This document shows, piece by piece, positions 1 through 7,821 of a stretch of DNA of 12,676 nt (its first letter is position 1; each line of letters begins with the position of its first letter). A program made the translations under genes and the position numbers. This stretch comes from Melioribacteraceae bacterium (GTDB lineage Bacteria; Bacteroidota; Ignavibacteria; Ignavibacteriales; Melioribacteraceae), in the NCBI GenBank assembly GCA_027858595.1, contig JAQICK010000161.1, forward strand, positions 1 through 12,676, in the 5' to 3' direction. A model generated the notes under the pieces. The model was given only the letters and a program-made list of their open reading frames with translations, made no database searches and had not been told where the DNA came from.

Positions 1-144
1 ACAGCAAAAGAGTTGCCTAAATTAAATCACTTATTCCAAGAGTGCGAAACTGGTTCGCCAAATGAATATGCAGTAATTGAACAGACGCTTTCTCCAATAG
101 CGTTAAATGAAATATTAAATTGGATAACGAAACAAGTGAAATAA
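1..144 (+). CDS. alpha/beta-fold hydrolase, C-terminal fragment (cut by window edge)
   Basis: This is an open frame from the first base to a TAA at 142-144, giving the last 47 residues of a protein whose start lies outside the window. The segment reads LPKLNHLFQ, then a Gly-Ser-Pro-x-Glu-Tyr stretch, then IEQTLSPIALNEILNWI. This matches the end of serine alpha/beta hydrolases of the dienelactone hydrolase/serine aminopeptidase type. The His of LNHLFQ (bases 28-30) would be the catalytic histidine, and the final amphipathic stretch ending in WI is the usual closing helix. The nucleophile serine and acid residue are not in view, so substrate and localisation cannot be judged. The gene ends 20 bases before a strong hairpin that probably terminates it. 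The family call rests only on this short tail. Confidence 0.7.
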   Translation, partial: TAKELPKLNHLFQECETGSPNEYAVIEQTLSPIALNEILNWITKQVK

Positions 145-163
145 ATGCGTTAGCAAACAATCC

Positions 164-220
164 ATAAAAATAATAGCCGGTTCATGAGTCAAGGGACTAA
201 CAATCGGCTACTATTTTTAT
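164..220. terminator. long hairpin, probable bidirectional terminator between convergent genes
   Basis: Bases 164-182 pair with 202-220 in a 19-position stem with one A-C mismatch (173/211) and one G-U wobble. Inside it a small AGTC/GACT hairpin (187-190 with 195-198) closes on a tetraloop. A GC core (176-179 with 205-208) is followed by an ATTTTTAT run on the plus strand, and an equivalent T run appears on the minus strand. It sits between the plus-strand hydrolase and the minus-strand transporter. The 3' U tract is short and is paired within the stem, so efficiency is uncertain. A competing pairing, CGGTTC (178-183) with GAACCG (224-229), is also possible. Confidence 0.6.
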
Positions 221-252
221 ACGAACCGATAACGTGTAAATCTCACAAAACC

Positions 253-1149
253 CTATTTGGGATTATTTCGTTTTTTTATTTGAACAAAAAATGCTCCGAG
301 AGCTGCAATTACCAATCCAATTCCCTCATGCAAAGAAATTGTTTCACCAAGAAAATACCAAGCTAGTAATGCAATTTGAATTAGCATTGTTCCATTTATT
401 ATACTTGATTCCATTGCTGTAAGTGAACGAAGAGTTAAGTTCCATAATGTAAATGCAAATGCAGTATTAACAACGGCGAGCCAGATTAAATAAATCCAAG
501 TTTTGAAACTAATTGTTGGTATACCATTCATTGAAATTCCAATAACAATAAGTAGTATTGCACCTACACCCATGCTAATAAAAGTTATAACTAGTGGACT
601 AATATCTTTATTTCTGTTTATGTCCCGCCCAATTATTGCAGAAATAGCATTTGCTAAAACACCGACGAGCATTACAGTTAAACCAATAATTTCATTTCCA
701 ATTAATGAAATGGGGAGGAAATAAGTAATAATTCCAACAATAAACAAAAGGGAACCAACCCATTGAAGGGTAGTTGGTTTTTCATTTAATAAAAACACGC
801 CCAGAATTGCAACAATTATTGGTGTAAAGTTTAGCATTAAACTAACTGTAACTGATGGAAGCAATGATAAACCCAAAAACTGAGCTCCTTGAGTAAAAGT
901 ATAAAAAACGAATCCCAACAGAATTAGTTTTTTCCATTGGGAGGTTTTTAATTGCTTAATTTCAGTAATATACTTTTTGCGTGAGACGAAAGGTATAAAG
1001 CAAAGAAACGCAATTATGTAACGTAACCCAGCATATGTAATTGGGGGTATTTCTATTAACCCCCACTTAATAATTATAAAAGATGTTGACCACAAAAATG
1101 TTACAAACAAAGCTTGAAAGATTGTAAATATTCGAGATGATTTAATCAT
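253..1149 (-). CDS. EamA/DMT family transporter
   Basis: This 298-residue integral membrane protein has about ten hydrophobic helices in two homologous halves (roughly residues 9-142 and 155-290), the layout of EamA drug/metabolite transporters. The first half has the family's opening pattern FLWSTSFIIIKWGL and a conserved LNEKPTTLQWVG segment just before helix 5. The second half repeats this with FLGETISLHEGIGLVIAALG. The length is typical, and the C-terminal tail KKRNNPK is basic and presumably cytoplasmic. Members export or import small metabolites such as amino acids, sugars or nucleobases, but the substrate cannot be read from sequence. The start ATG lies 15 bases after the stop of the GHL10 gene on the same strand, so the two are probably co-transcribed. 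No Shine-Dalgarno is visible before the start. Confidence 0.9.
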   Translation of the reverse strand: MIKSSRIFTIFQALFVTFLWSTSFIIIKWGLIEIPPITYAGLRYIIAFLCFIPFVSRKKYITEIKQLKTSQWKKLILLGFVFYTFTQGAQFLGLSLLPSVTVSLMLNFTPIIVAILGVFLLNEKPTTLQWVGSLLFIVGIITYFLPISLIGNEIIGLTVMLVGVLANAISAIIGRDINRNKDISPLVITFISMGVGAILLIVIGISMNGIPTISFKTWIYLIWLAVVNTAFAFTLWNLTLRSLTAMESSIINGTMLIQIALLAWYFLGETISLHEGIGLVIAALGAFFVQIKKRNNPK

Positions 1150-1164
1150 TGTAATTTTAATATA

Positions 1165-2646
1165 TTAATCAATTTGTAATATTACTCCACTACTCTCGTT
1201 GTGCAATCTATCAACAGAAGTTATTACATAAAAAACATTTTTGTCGTTTTCGTTCAAGTTAAAGTAACTAGTCTTTTTGGATAAGACTTTAGAAACAATA
1301 TGCTCAGATTTATTCAAATCAATTTCTTCTTTTGAGTTAAATTTATAAATCAAATAGTAGTTTGGAAAATCATCATCTGTAGCTGCATCGGGCATGTTCC
1401 AATCAATTAACAATCCAGATTTTGTTTCAACAATGTGAACATTCTCTGGTTTTATCGGAGGAGTTGAATCAATCCATTCCATAGTAGGTGGGAGGGCGAT
1501 GTTTTTATACCAATCATTTTTCATCGAGTCTGCAAGTCCGCTCCAATTACGTGTAATAGATTTTGCCGAGAAATAAACAGAGCCAAGCACGTTTGGGTAA
1601 CTTCTGTTTAAGCGAATTTGGTCTCCAAGTTCAGATTTTTTGCCTTTATAATCTGGTGCCGCCATTCTGCTGGAATATTGTCCAATATATAAATGTCTAT
1701 CGGTTTTAATTGTTGACCACCAAGGAACGAGTTTTGCATAATCGGCTTTTTCGTGTCCAATTTCCCAATAGACTTGCGGTGTTATGTAATCGACAATTTT
1801 ATTGTCAAGCCAATTAAGTGGGTCACAATAAATTATATCAAATGAATTAAAGCCATTTGTGTTTGCGTATTCATTCCTTACAATTCCAAAAGGTGAAATG
1901 CCAAATTTTACATGTGCTTTTTTTGCTTTAACAATTTCATAAATTTCTTTCATCAGTAAATTAATATTATCTCTTCTCCAATCGTCAATGTTTGTAATGC
2001 CTCTACTGTGATTATAAAATGTGAGTGAATCTTCATTAGATATTTTAGGTCCGTATGGATAAAAATAATCATCAAAGTGAATTCCATCAATATCGTAATT
2101 TACCAAAACGTCATCCATTACATTCAAAACATGTTTGCGAACTTCAGGCAAACCAGGGTCGAGCATTTTAAACTTTAGGGAAGTTATTATCCATTCAGGA
2201 TGTTTAACAGAAACATGATTTTCATCAGGTGAATATAGGGCTGTATCGCGAACTGCACGGTATGGATTAAACCACGCATGAAGTTCCATTCCGCGTTTGT
2301 GCGATTCTTCAATTGCAAATTGAAGTGGATCATAAAATGGAGACGGAGCTTTTCCTTGTTCACCAGTTAACCAATGAGACCAAGGCTCAAAGTTCGATTT
2401 ATAAAAAGCATCGCACTCTGTTCTAACCTGAAAGAACACAGCGTTCATGCCAGCAGCGGCAAGGGAATCAAGTTGGTTTATCAAATTCTGTTTCTGTATT
2501 TCAGTTGAATTCTCTTTGCCAAGTGGCCAATCTATGTTTACAACAGTAGCAATCCACGCTCCTCTTAGTTCTCTTTTGGGATTTTGATTTTGCGAAAAGG
2601 TATTTCCAACAAGGATAATAAATAGTAATAGAACGATTTTTTTCAT
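1165..2646 (-). CDS. GHL10 family (glycosyl hydrolase-like 10) secreted glycosidase with C-terminal Fn3-like domain
   Basis: The product has 493 residues. Residues 1-18 form a signal peptide (MKKIVLLLFIILVGNTFS) with likely cleavage before QNQ, so the protein is exported to the periplasm or beyond. The GHL10 TIM-barrel domain (about 25-380) opens with RELRGAWIATVVNIDWP and contains the family's GMNAVFFQVR strand (66-75), ELHAWFNPYR (121-130) and the DGIHFDDYFYPY motif (187-198). The acidic residues of that last motif are candidate active-site residues, and SPFGIVRNEY and PQVYW are also typical. Residues about 398-493 form a fibronectin type III-like module (PPIKPENVHI... to VDRLHNESS), a common attachment in Bacteroidota secreted enzymes. 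The family (YngK-like, formerly DUF187) is linked to glycan or peptidoglycan hydrolysis, but the substrate is unknown. It is divergent from clpB and probably forms an operon with the downstream EamA transporter. Confidence 0.9.
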   Translation of the reverse strand: MKKIVLLLFIILVGNTFSQNQNPKRELRGAWIATVVNIDWPLGKENSTEIQKQNLINQLDSLAAAGMNAVFFQVRTECDAFYKSNFEPWSHWLTGEQGKAPSPFYDPLQFAIEESHKRGMELHAWFNPYRAVRDTALYSPDENHVSVKHPEWIITSLKFKMLDPGLPEVRKHVLNVMDDVLVNYDIDGIHFDDYFYPYGPKISNEDSLTFYNHSRGITNIDDWRRDNINLLMKEIYEIVKAKKAHVKFGISPFGIVRNEYANTNGFNSFDIIYCDPLNWLDNKIVDYITPQVYWEIGHEKADYAKLVPWWSTIKTDRHLYIGQYSSRMAAPDYKGKKSELGDQIRLNRSYPNVLGSVYFSAKSITRNWSGLADSMKNDWYKNIALPPTMEWIDSTPPIKPENVHIVETKSGLLIDWNMPDAATDDDFPNYYLIYKFNSKEEIDLNKSEHIVSKVLSKKTSYFNLNENDKNVFYVITSVDRLHNESSGVILQID

Positions 2647-2813
2647 ATTTGAAACTCACTAAATGGTTAATTTTACAAATGAAAAATAAGAATTTTGTTT
2701 AACTAAAGTTATTGTTTTAATTCTAACAACCTCAATTGTTATGAATCATTTTTAAAAATTTATCATCAAATTAATAAAATCAGAATATAAACATTATATT
2801 TAATCAGTAGAAT

Positions 2814-2820
2814 TTGAGGA
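2814..2820 (+). promoter_or_regulatory. Shine-Dalgarno site of clpB
   Basis: TTGAGGA lies seven bases before the ATG at 2828. It is one of the few clear ribosome binding sites in the window and fixes the clpB start. In the 181-base divergent intergenic region upstream I see no CIRCE-type operator and no convincing -35/-10 pair. Confidence 0.5.
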
Positions 2821-2827
2821 AAACAAA

Positions 2828-5446
2828 ATGGCAATAGACTTAAACAAATTTACTGTTAAAGCACAGGAAACAATTCAAAGCTCAGTTGAGATTGCACAAA
2901 ATTACAACAACCAAATTGTTGATCCTGAGCACATTCTTGCAGCCTTGTTGCAGAATAACGATAGTGTGGCAGTTGCAATAATTCAAAAAGTTGCATCCAA
3001 TGTTGATTTATTAAGAATTAAAATTGGTGAAGCTCTTGAGCGAAAACCTAAAATTACTGGTGCTGGCATTGGTAATCAACAAATGGCACAAACAACCGCA
3101 CAGCTTTTGGATGATTCAGCTAAAGAGGCTGGAACCTTAACTGACGAATATATTTCAACTGAACATATTTTAATTGCCTTATCAGAATCTAATAATGAAG
3201 TTGGGAGTTTACTCAATAAAAATGGAATTACTAAAAAAGTGATTCTTTCTGCATTGAAAGATATTAGAGGAAACCAACGGGTAACCTCTCAAAATCCAGA
3301 AGAGACATACCAATCGTTAAAAAAATATGGAAGAGATTTAAACGAACTTGTAAAAGCTGGGAAACTTGATCCCGTTATAGGACGAGACGATGAAATACGT
3401 AGAGTGCTTCAAGTTCTTTCACGACGAACAAAAAATAATCCAATCCTAATTGGCGAGCCTGGAGTTGGTAAAACGGCTATTGCCGAGGGATTAGCACACA
3501 GAATTATTTCTGGAGACATTCCAGACAATTTGAGAGATAAAAAAATTATTTCGCTTGATTTAGGTTCGCTGGTTGCTGGAGCACAATTCCGTGGACAGTT
3601 TGAAGAGCGACTAAAAGCCGTAATAAAAGAAGTTCAAAACTCGAACGGAGAAATAATTCTGTTTATAGATGAAATTCATCAGCTTGTTGGTGCGGGTAAA
3701 ACAGAAGGGGCAATGGATGCCGCTAATATTCTCAAGCCAGCATTGGCTCGCGGAGAACTCCACGCAGTTGGTGCCACAACTCTGAAAGAATACAAAAAGT
3801 ATATTGAAAAAGATGCAGCACTCGAAAGACGTTTTCAACCTATTGTAATTTCTGAGCCAAATGAAGAGGATGCAATTTCAATACTTCGTGGATTAAGCGA
3901 TAAGTATGAAGTTCATCACGGAGTAAGAATCACAGACGCGGCACTAGTTGCAGCTGTTCAACTTTCCAACAGATACATAACTGATAGATTTCTTCCCGAT
4001 AAAGCTATTGATTTGATAGATGAATCGGCATCTAAATTAAGAATTGAAATAAATTCAATGCCAGAGGAGTTAGATCAGCTCGAGAGAAAAATCCAGCAGT
4101 TAGAAATTGAAAGAGAAGCACTAAAACGCGAGAAAGATGAAGCATCAAAAAGTCGAATTAGTGAAATTGGAGTTGAGTTTACTGAGTTGGACGAAAACCG
4201 AAATGTATTAAAAAGTCATTGGTTGCTCGAACGAGGAAAAATTCAGAAAATTAGAAAATTAAAGAGTGAAATTGAAGAAATTAAAATTCTTGCAGATAAA
4301 TTTGAACGTAAGGGAGACCTTGGAAAAGTAGCGGAAATCCGTTACGGTAAAATTGTAGATTTGGAAGGTCAACTAAGAAAAGAGAGTACGAGTTTAAATG
4401 ATATTCAAAAAAACAAGAAGCTCCTCAAAGAAGAAGTTGAAGCAGAAGATGTTGCTGAAGTAGTTGCAAAGTGGACTGGAATTCCAGTAAACAAAATGTT
4501 GGAAAGCGAAAGAAGTAAACTTGTAAAAATGGAAGACGAACTTCACAAGCGTGTAATTGGGCAAGACGATGCTGTAACGGCAGTGGCAAACGCAATACGA
4601 CGTTCGCGTGCCGGATTGCAGGATATCAACCGTCCAATTGGCTCTTTTATTTTTATAGGCACAACTGGCGTAGGCAAAACAGAATTGGCTCGCTCACTTG
4701 CAGATTTACTTTTTGATGATGACCACGCAATGGTTCGTATTGATATGAGCGAGTATATGGAGAAGCATTCTGTCTCACGTTTAATTGGTGCACCTCCCGG
4801 TTATGTTGGCTACGAAGAAGGTGGACAGCTGACAGAAGCAGTCAGGCGAAGACCATATTCTGTTTTATTGTTGGATGAAATTGAAAAAGCTCATCCAGAT
4901 GTTTTTAATGTTTTGCTTCAGGTTTTGGATGATGGACGATTGACAGATAACCAAGGTAGAACAGTAAATTTCAAAAACACAATTATTATTATGACATCCA
5001 ACATTGGCTCGCATTTAATTCAAGAAAAAATGGTTGGTTTAGATGAAGAAAACATTGAAGATGTGATGGGAGAATTAAGAATTGGGTTGACAAGTCTTTT
5101 GCAATCCACAATACGTCCAGAATTTTTGAATAGAATTGACGAAGTAGTTCTATTTAAACCACTCTTAAAAAGTGAACTAATAGGAATTATTGATATTCAA
5201 TTAAGGGGCGTTGCCAAGCTGCTTCAGGACAAAAACATTAAAATAGAATTTGGTGATAAAGCAAAAGAGTTTTTGTTAGAACGTGGATATGATTTGTCCT
5301 ATGGAGCAAGACCATTAAAACGAACTATTCAAAAATGCGTGTTAAATCCTCTTTCAACTGAATTATTATTGAATAATATTGAAAGTGGTGATAGAGTTTT
5401 TGTTGACTATAATGGGAAAGAGAAATTAGAGTTTAAGAAATCTTAA
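2828..5446 (+). CDS. clpB: ClpB, ATP-dependent protein disaggregase (Hsp100)
   Basis: The 872-residue hexameric AAA+ chaperone is cytoplasmic and works with DnaK/DnaJ/GrpE to pull polypeptides out of heat-induced aggregates. The Clp N domain spans about residues 1-145. NBD1 has Walker A GEPGVGKT (209-216), Walker B FIDE (D281, E282), pore loop AGAQFRGQFEERL and arginine finger ERRF. The coiled-coil middle domain (about 405-530), which separates ClpB from ClpA, ClpC and ClpX, is complete. NBD2 has Walker A GTTGVGKT (611-618), Walker B LLDE (D683, E684), pore loop GYVGYEEGG (Tyr659) and the closing YGARPLKR motif. There is no ClpP-binding IGF loop. The length is normal for the family. Minor oddities are Thr612 where most ClpBs have Pro, and Phe rather than Tyr in the NBD1 pore loop. 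It appears to be transcribed alone. Confidence 0.97.
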   Translation: MAIDLNKFTVKAQETIQSSVEIAQNYNNQIVDPEHILAALLQNNDSVAVAIIQKVASNVDLLRIKIGEALERKPKITGAGIGNQQMAQTTAQLLDDSAKEAGTLTDEYISTEHILIALSESNNEVGSLLNKNGITKKVILSALKDIRGNQRVTSQNPEETYQSLKKYGRDLNELVKAGKLDPVIGRDDEIRRVLQVLSRRTKNNPILIGEPGVGKTAIAEGLAHRIISGDIPDNLRDKKIISLDLGSLVAGAQFRGQFEERLKAVIKEVQNSNGEIILFIDEIHQLVGAGKTEGAMDAANILKPALARGELHAVGATTLKEYKKYIEKDAALERRFQPIVISEPNEEDAISILRGLSDKYEVHHGVRITDAALVAAVQLSNRYITDRFLPDKAIDLIDESASKLRIEINSMPEELDQLERKIQQLEIEREALKREKDEASKSRISEIGVEFTELDENRNVLKSHWLLERGKIQKIRKLKSEIEEIKILADKFERKGDLGKVAEIRYGKIVDLEGQLRKESTSLNDIQKNKKLLKEEVEAEDVAEVVAKWTGIPVNKMLESERSKLVKMEDELHKRVIGQDDAVTAVANAIRRSRAGLQDINRPIGSFIFIGTTGVGKTELARSLADLLFDDDHAMVRIDMSEYMEKHSVSRLIGAPPGYVGYEEGGQLTEAVRRRPYSVLLLDEIEKAHPDVFNVLLQVLDDGRLTDNQGRTVNFKNTIIIMTSNIGSHLIQEKMVGLDEENIEDVMGELRIGLTSLLQSTIRPEFLNRIDEVVLFKPLLKSELIGIIDIQLRGVAKLLQDKNIKIEFGDKAKEFLLERGYDLSYGARPLKRTIQKCVLNPLSTELLLNNIESGDRVFVDYNGKEKLEFKKS

Positions 5447-5482
5447 GGTTCTAATGTGGATGAAATGACTAAAACTTAATTG

Positions 5483-5500
5483 CCACGAAAACCACGAAAA
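5483..5500 (+). repeat. perfect tandem 9-bp repeat CCACGAAAA x2
   Basis: Two exact copies of CCACGAAAA (5483-5491 and 5492-5500) follow AATTG. This resembles the CACGAA/CACAAA-rich short dispersed sequence I recall from intergenic regions of diverse bacteria, which often yields spurious peptides such as NCHEDTK. Here it sits exactly where the following lipoprotein-like frame should have its start codon. Identification as part of a dispersed family needs a genome-wide search; the tandem repeat itself is seen directly. Confidence 0.6.
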
Positions 5501-5502
5501 AA

Positions 5503-5745
5503 ATTGGATATAAGAAAAAACTAATTTTAATCGGTTTAGTGCTCTTAACAAGTTGTAGTTCAACAAGAACTATTTCAATTAATTCTGAAACTGTGCTAAA
5601 TAAAAATGAAAGAGTTGATTGGGCAATTACACACCAAGATTCAATTGTTGATTTTAGAAGAGCAGGAAATAGATATGCTGAAATTGAGGGAAACCAATAG
5701 ATTTGCTTGGATGAAAAAGACTCCATAAAAACATTTCAAATTTGA
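5503..5745 (+). pseudogene. remnant of a small lipoprotein gene (no start codon, in-frame TAG)
   Basis: One frame encodes a typical lipoprotein signal, KKKLILIGLVLLTSCSSTR, with a lipobox ending in Cys at 5554-5556. About 46 hydrophilic residues follow (…VDWAITHQDSIVDFRRAG…) up to a TAG at 5698-5700. Translation resumes in the same frame with ICLDEKDSIKTFQI to a TGA at 5743. The pattern of 'I VDF … G.Y..I.GN.I…D..S' looks like one continuous small domain interrupted by the TAG. No ATG, GTG or TTG precedes the signal peptide: the frame runs back through the CCACGAAAA repeat to a TAA at 5470. ATT at 5503 is the only near-start. I infer a decayed gene whose 5' end was replaced by repeat sequence. 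An alternative is a live short lipoprotein using an ATT start and ending at 5700. Function is unknown. The opposite-strand frame here is a shadow. Confidence 0.5.
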
Positions 5746-5792
5746 TAGGCTCTTAGTATTTTATACTCACTAAAACTTATTATCTTGCGATG

Positions 5793-5807
5793 CGTCTTAA
5801 TTAGACG
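5793..5807. repeat. small inverted repeat upstream of the S9 peptidase gene
   Basis: CGTCT (5793-5797) and AGACG (5803-5807) pair perfectly around a five-base TAATT loop, 21 bases before the annotated start of the next gene. It could be an operator half-site pair or a short mRNA hairpin near the 5' end. It has no T run, so it is not an obvious terminator. The rest of the 5746-5828 stretch shows nothing I can name. Confidence 0.3.
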
Positions 5808-5828
5808 TTAAAGTTGTGACAATAATGG

Positions 5829-7754
5829 ATGAATTTTAATAAGCAGTTAAGTATGAAAAAAACAAATAAAATATTTCTCTTTTCACTTTTGGCTATCTTG
5901 TTTATAGGTTGCCAGAATCAGGAATATAAAACCGAAATTATTCCAATTGAAAGTTTATTTAAGAACCCCAAAAGTATTGCACTAAAGCTATCGCCTTCGG
6001 GAAATAAAATTGCACACTTAAAATCTTGGAATAATAGATTAAATGTTTTTGTGAAAAATTTTTCCAACAACACAGAAATTCAAATTACTCATGAGAAAGA
6101 CGCAAGCGTAGAATCTTTTTTTTGGATTAGCGAAACAAAAGTTTTATACCTCATTGATAAATATAGCAATGATAATAAAGCATTAATCTGTGTTTCTCTG
6201 GATGGAACTAACAACAAAGAGTTAACAGATTCTAAAAATTTTACAACTTATGTTATAAATGTGCTCCCAGAATTTGAAGATGAAATAATTATTCAAACAA
6301 ACGAAAGAGACCAAACGGTTTTTGATGTTTATCGCTTAAACTTACTAAGTGGCAAAAAGATTGTAATCGGTAAAAATCCTGGCAATGTTACACATTGGTT
6401 AACCGATAACAATGGAAAACTCCGCATATCAGTTAAGTCTGATGGGGTTAACAATGTTATTCAATATCGAAAAACAGAAAGAGAAAATTTCAAGGAAGTT
6501 AAAACAGTTAATTTCACAACTCAGTTTTATCCAGTTCTTTTTACAAAGAACAACAAAAATCTTTATGTTTTATCCAACGAAGGAAGCAACAGAACGGCTT
6601 TAATAGAATATGATGTTCATAGAAATTATGAAACAAAAGTTTTATACGAACATCCAGAAGTTGACGTAGAATACATTTATTATTCTGAAAAGAAACAAGA
6701 AGTTACTGGAGTTTCATATTTAACCTGGAAACGAGAATTTACATTTTGGGATGAAGATAGGGCGGAAATTCAAAAAAATCTTGAAAGACAAATTCCAAAC
6801 ATGGAGTTAAATAAAGTTAGCACAAATAAAAATGAAGATAAACTTTTAATTAAAGCTAGTTCAGATAAATCATATGGGACCTACTATTTATATGATGTAA
6901 CAAAAGACACTTTAATTAAAATATCCGAAATATCACCATGGCTAAATGATTATCAATTCTCTGATATGAAACCAATTCGGTTTAAATCACGTGATGGATT
7001 AACGATTAACGGATATTTAACTTTACCACAAATGGAGATTACCGAAAATCTCCCTGCTGTTATTTTGCCACATGGCGGACCTTGGTATAGAGATAAATGG
7101 AGTTTTAATAAAAAAGTTCAGTTCTTAGCAAATAGAGGTTACGCTGTTTTACAAATAAATTTTAGAGGTTCAGTTGGTTACGGAAAAAATTTCTGGCAAG
7201 CTGGATTTAAGGAATGGGGAGGAGCAATTCAAAATGATATTACTGATGGAACAAATTGGTTAATAAAGCAAGGGATAATTGACAAAAATAGAATTGCAAT
7301 TATGGGAAGTTCTTTTGGAGGATTTTCTGTGCTTGAGGGAGTTTCTAAAAATCCTAATCTTTATCAATGCGGAATTAGCCAAGCAGGAATAACAGATCTT
7401 TTTGCTTTTCTAGAAACAATTCCTCCAACCTGGTCTCCGTTTAGGGCAATGTTATACGAGATGATTGGAAATCCTGTTGAGGATGAAAAAATGATTGAAT
7501 CCCAATCTCCACTTTTTAATGTAGATAAAATAAAAGTTCCACTTTTTATAGCTCATGGTGCAAATGATTCAAAAGTAAAAAAAACAGATGTTGATTTATT
7601 TATAGAAAAGCTTAATGAGAATGGTGTAAAAGTAAAATATTTACTTAAAGACAACGAAGGACATGGTTTTAAAAAGGAAGAGAATAGAATTGAATATTAT
7701 AAAGAAGTTGAATCTTTCTTGGCAAAATATTTAAAGGGTAGAATAGAAAAATAG
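5829..7754 (+). CDS. S9 family (prolyl oligopeptidase-type) serine peptidase, lipoprotein
   Basis: The protein has 641 residues from the first ATG. A second ATG at 5853 (Met9) gives a cleaner signal peptide, MKKTNKIFLFSLLAILFIGC, and is the likelier start. The lipobox FIGC ends at Cys28, so the mature protein should be lipid-anchored in the envelope. Residues about 40-385 are beta-rich and fit the propeller of S9 peptidases (for example SPSGNKIAHLKSW near its start). Residues about 390-640 form the alpha/beta hydrolase domain, with HGGPWYRDKW for the oxyanion region, GSSFGG with nucleophile Ser495, HGANDSKV with Asp580, and NEGHGF with His612. The triad is therefore complete. The family cleaves short peptides, often after proline or from acylated N termini, which suits peptide scavenging. 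Its stop codon lies within a possible terminator hairpin. Subfamily and specificity cannot be fixed by eye. Confidence 0.92.
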   Translation: MNFNKQLSMKKTNKIFLFSLLAILFIGCQNQEYKTEIIPIESLFKNPKSIALKLSPSGNKIAHLKSWNNRLNVFVKNFSNNTEIQITHEKDASVESFFWISETKVLYLIDKYSNDNKALICVSLDGTNNKELTDSKNFTTYVINVLPEFEDEIIIQTNERDQTVFDVYRLNLLSGKKIVIGKNPGNVTHWLTDNNGKLRISVKSDGVNNVIQYRKTERENFKEVKTVNFTTQFYPVLFTKNNKNLYVLSNEGSNRTALIEYDVHRNYETKVLYEHPEVDVEYIYYSEKKQEVTGVSYLTWKREFTFWDEDRAEIQKNLERQIPNMELNKVSTNKNEDKLLIKASSDKSYGTYYLYDVTKDTLIKISEISPWLNDYQFSDMKPIRFKSRDGLTINGYLTLPQMEITENLPAVILPHGGPWYRDKWSFNKKVQFLANRGYAVLQINFRGSVGYGKNFWQAGFKEWGGAIQNDITDGTNWLIKQGIIDKNRIAIMGSSFGGFSVLEGVSKNPNLYQCGISQAGITDLFAFLETIPPTWSPFRAMLYEMIGNPVEDEKMIESQSPLFNVDKIKVPLFIAHGANDSKVKKTDVDLFIEKLNENGVKVKYLLKDNEGHGFKKEENRIEYYKEVESFLAKYLKGRIEK

Positions 7755-7799
7755 TTTTCCATTCCTAACAGAAAACTGTATTTTCCGATTCGCTTTTTT
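7751..7799 (+). terminator. possible terminator of the S9 peptidase gene
   Basis: AGTTTTC (7753-7759) pairs with GAAAACT (7771-7777) around an 11-base loop, extendable by one wobble and one A-T pair to 7751/7779. A T-rich stretch follows, ending in six Ts (7794-7799). The stem overlaps the TAG stop codon and is AT-rich, so it is weak and the T run is 14 bases away. Confidence 0.35.
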
Positions 7800-7803
7800 G
7801 CTA

Positions 7804-7809
7804 TATAAT
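7804..7809 (+). promoter_or_regulatory. possible -10 box (TATAAT) for the HAD gene
   Basis: An exact TATAAT lies 12 bases before the ATG at 7822. The hexamer 17 bases upstream (TTTTCC, 7781-7786) is a poor -35. If used, the 5' leader would be only a few bases long. In this AT-rich DNA it may be chance, but it argues for the ATG at 7822 over the TTG at 7798 as the start. Confidence 0.25.
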
Positions 7810-7821
7810 GGATTGGAATTT

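Noticed and set aside
184..366. Plus-strand open frame of 60 codons beginning inside the hairpin
   Set aside because: It overlaps the end of the EamA gene antisense, starts within the terminator-like hairpin and has no protein-like composition or ribosome binding site.
2647..2827. Possible heat-shock operator or sigma-70 promoter for clpB
   Set aside because: No CIRCE palindrome is present. The best -35/-10 combination (TTGTTA at 2736, TATCAT at 2761) has a 19-base spacer and weak matches, so it cannot be separated from AT-rich background.
4658..4681. Thr612 in the second Walker A of ClpB (GTTGVGKT, usually GPTGVGKT) as a sign of altered function
   Set aside because: The position is variable in the GxxxxGK[T/S] consensus and all catalytic residues are present, so it is most likely neutral.
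5469..5726. Minus-strand open frame of 85 codons after clpB
   Set aside because: Its C terminus (FFVVFVAIKF) is the translated complement of the CCACGAAAA repeat, and the rest mirrors the lipoprotein remnant on the plus strand, whose signal peptide and lipobox are far more convincing.
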